DNA of 64,000 nucleotides from positions 62,001 through 126,000 of the forward strand of contig JADJWG010000004.1 of NCBI GenBank assembly GCA_016716475.1, written 5' to 3'. Below, in pieces: positions 63,348-64,000 of the stretch. The notes beneath the pieces were generated by a model that ran no database searches, was not told the origin of the DNA, and saw only the letters and a program-made list of their open reading frames with translations. Numbering within the stretch: the stretch's first letter is position 1; each line of letters opens with the position of its first letter. Made by a program: the position numbers and the translations under genes. This stretch comes from Phycisphaerales bacterium (GTDB lineage: Bacteria; Planctomycetota; Phycisphaerae; UBA1845; Fen-1342).

Positions 63348-64000
63348 ATGAGTGGAGCCCTTCCGCCGTATTCGCAATCGACGCCCGGCTTAGGCCTGGG
63401 CCTCCTGATGGACTGGATGCAACTGGCATGGGGGCGCCGCCGGGTGCGCATCTGGTTGTTTGTGGTCGCGGCGGTGGCGTGCCTGCTGGCATTCTCAGCC
63501 CGACCGGAAGGGGGCTGGCTGACGCAGTTGCACGGGGGGGCGCTGGTTCCGTCGGTCGTGCTGCTGGTCTTTGGGGCGGCACTGCTCTGTGAGTACGTGG
63601 ACTCCAGTCTGGGGATGGGCTATGGCACGGCGCTCACGCCGGTGCTGCTGATGGCCGGCTTCGAACCGGTACAGGTTGTGCCGGCGGTGCTGCTGAGTGA
63701 ATTCTTGACCGGTATTGCGGCCACGCTGTGGCATCATCGCGACGGCAACCTGAACCTGCTGGTGGACCACGAAGCCCGTACGACTGCCCTGTTGATCGGT
63801 GGGCTGAGCGGGATGGGAGCGGTGGTGGCAGTCTTGCTGGCGATGTTGCTGCACACCAAGCTGTCTTCCGATTGGCTTTCACTGATCATCGGACTGATCG
63901 TGCTGAGCATGGGCATCCTGATCCTTGTGACGCTGCGGCGGCGATTTCAGTACCGACGCTCGCACCTGCTCGCGGTGGGGGCCGTGGCGGCGTTCAACAA
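63348..64000 (+). CDS. TauE/SafE (TSUP) family permease (3' end outside window)
   Basis: From ATG 63348, with GAGGAGCGG just upstream, 217 residues are present and the frame runs off the window. After a first helix (IWLFVVAAVACLLAF) come LCEYVDSSLGMGYGTALTPVLL and VVPAVLLSEFLTGIAATLWHH, typical of the N-terminal repeat of TSUP transporters, then two more helices. Members export sulfite, sulfoacetate or related anions. The substrate cannot be inferred. The gene may be co-transcribed with the RHH gene and so fall under the palindromes at 62981-63020. Confidence 0.85.
   Translation, partial: MSGALPPYSQSTPGLGLGLLMDWMQLAWGRRRVRIWLFVVAAVACLLAFSARPEGGWLTQLHGGALVPSVVLLVFGAALLCEYVDSSLGMGYGTALTPVLLMAGFEPVQVVPAVLLSEFLTGIAATLWHHRDGNLNLLVDHEARTTALLIGGLSGMGAVVAVLLAMLLHTKLSSDWLSLIIGLIVLSMGILILVTLRRRFQYRRSHLLAVGAVAAFN

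Overview
The window is a high-GC chromosomal segment that reads as Planctomycetota, probably from the Phycisphaerae side of the phylum. Evidence: an N-terminal LEPRILLSA motif on a large repeat protein, a PEP-CTERM-type sorting signal, a spirochaete/planctomycete/mitochondrial-type EF-G2, and many lipoproteins and C-terminally anchored surface proteins. lpxK and kdsB point to a lipid A/KDO outer membrane. The class-level placement is inference. No rRNA, CRISPR array, insertion sequence or phage gene was seen.

Layout. 1-6.0 kb: surface polysaccharide cluster (two GT2 enzymes, a GT4 enzyme, a hexapeptide acyltransferase, CapA and a PaaK/CapK-like adenylate-forming enzyme; four plus-strand genes overlap or abut). 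6.2-15.4 kb: a small lipoprotein, an EF-P-family factor, a very large SecA with a two-helix membrane anchor at its N-terminus, EF-G2 and a HI0933-like flavoprotein. 15.4-24.5 kb: lpxK, a sugar epimerase, a degenerate Nudix protein, a PilZ-REC-Hpt protein lacking its phosphorylation residues, pgsA-pgpA-uppP, tRNA-Arg and tRNA-Leu, kdsB and a divergent pyrG.

24.8-42.0 kb is the most unusual part. A 2180-residue RTX-repeat protein carries an internal PEP-CTERM-like segment followed by a second signal-peptide-like segment. After a thioesterase gene on the other strand comes a five-gene run: a LEPR-motif giant protein (six 225-bp tandem repeats with local frameshifts, RTX nonapeptides, PKD-like domains), an HlyD-family adaptor, a PilZ protein, a GAF-TM-HlyD protein and a PqqD-like/M50 metalloprotease/HlyD fusion. 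I read this run as a candidate export, processing or anchoring system for the LEPR protein. It has adaptor proteins and a membrane metalloprotease but no ABC transporter or TolC gene nearby, and PilZ suggests cyclic-di-GMP input. This is inference from gene content and order.

42.0-53.7 kb: housekeeping genes (topA, rpmE type B, fbaB, rpsO-pnp, a cold-shock gene, an FHA-GAF histidine kinase, a D-lyxose isomerase-like cupin, apt). 54-60.4 kb: three small cysteine-containing lipoproteins around an FG-GAP propeller lipoprotein, then a PKD-like protein with a hydrophobic-Arg C-terminal anchor. 60.4-64 kb: acpP-fabF, a class II aldolase, a ribbon-helix-helix protein behind two 21-bp-spaced palindromes, and a TauE/SafE permease cut by the window end.
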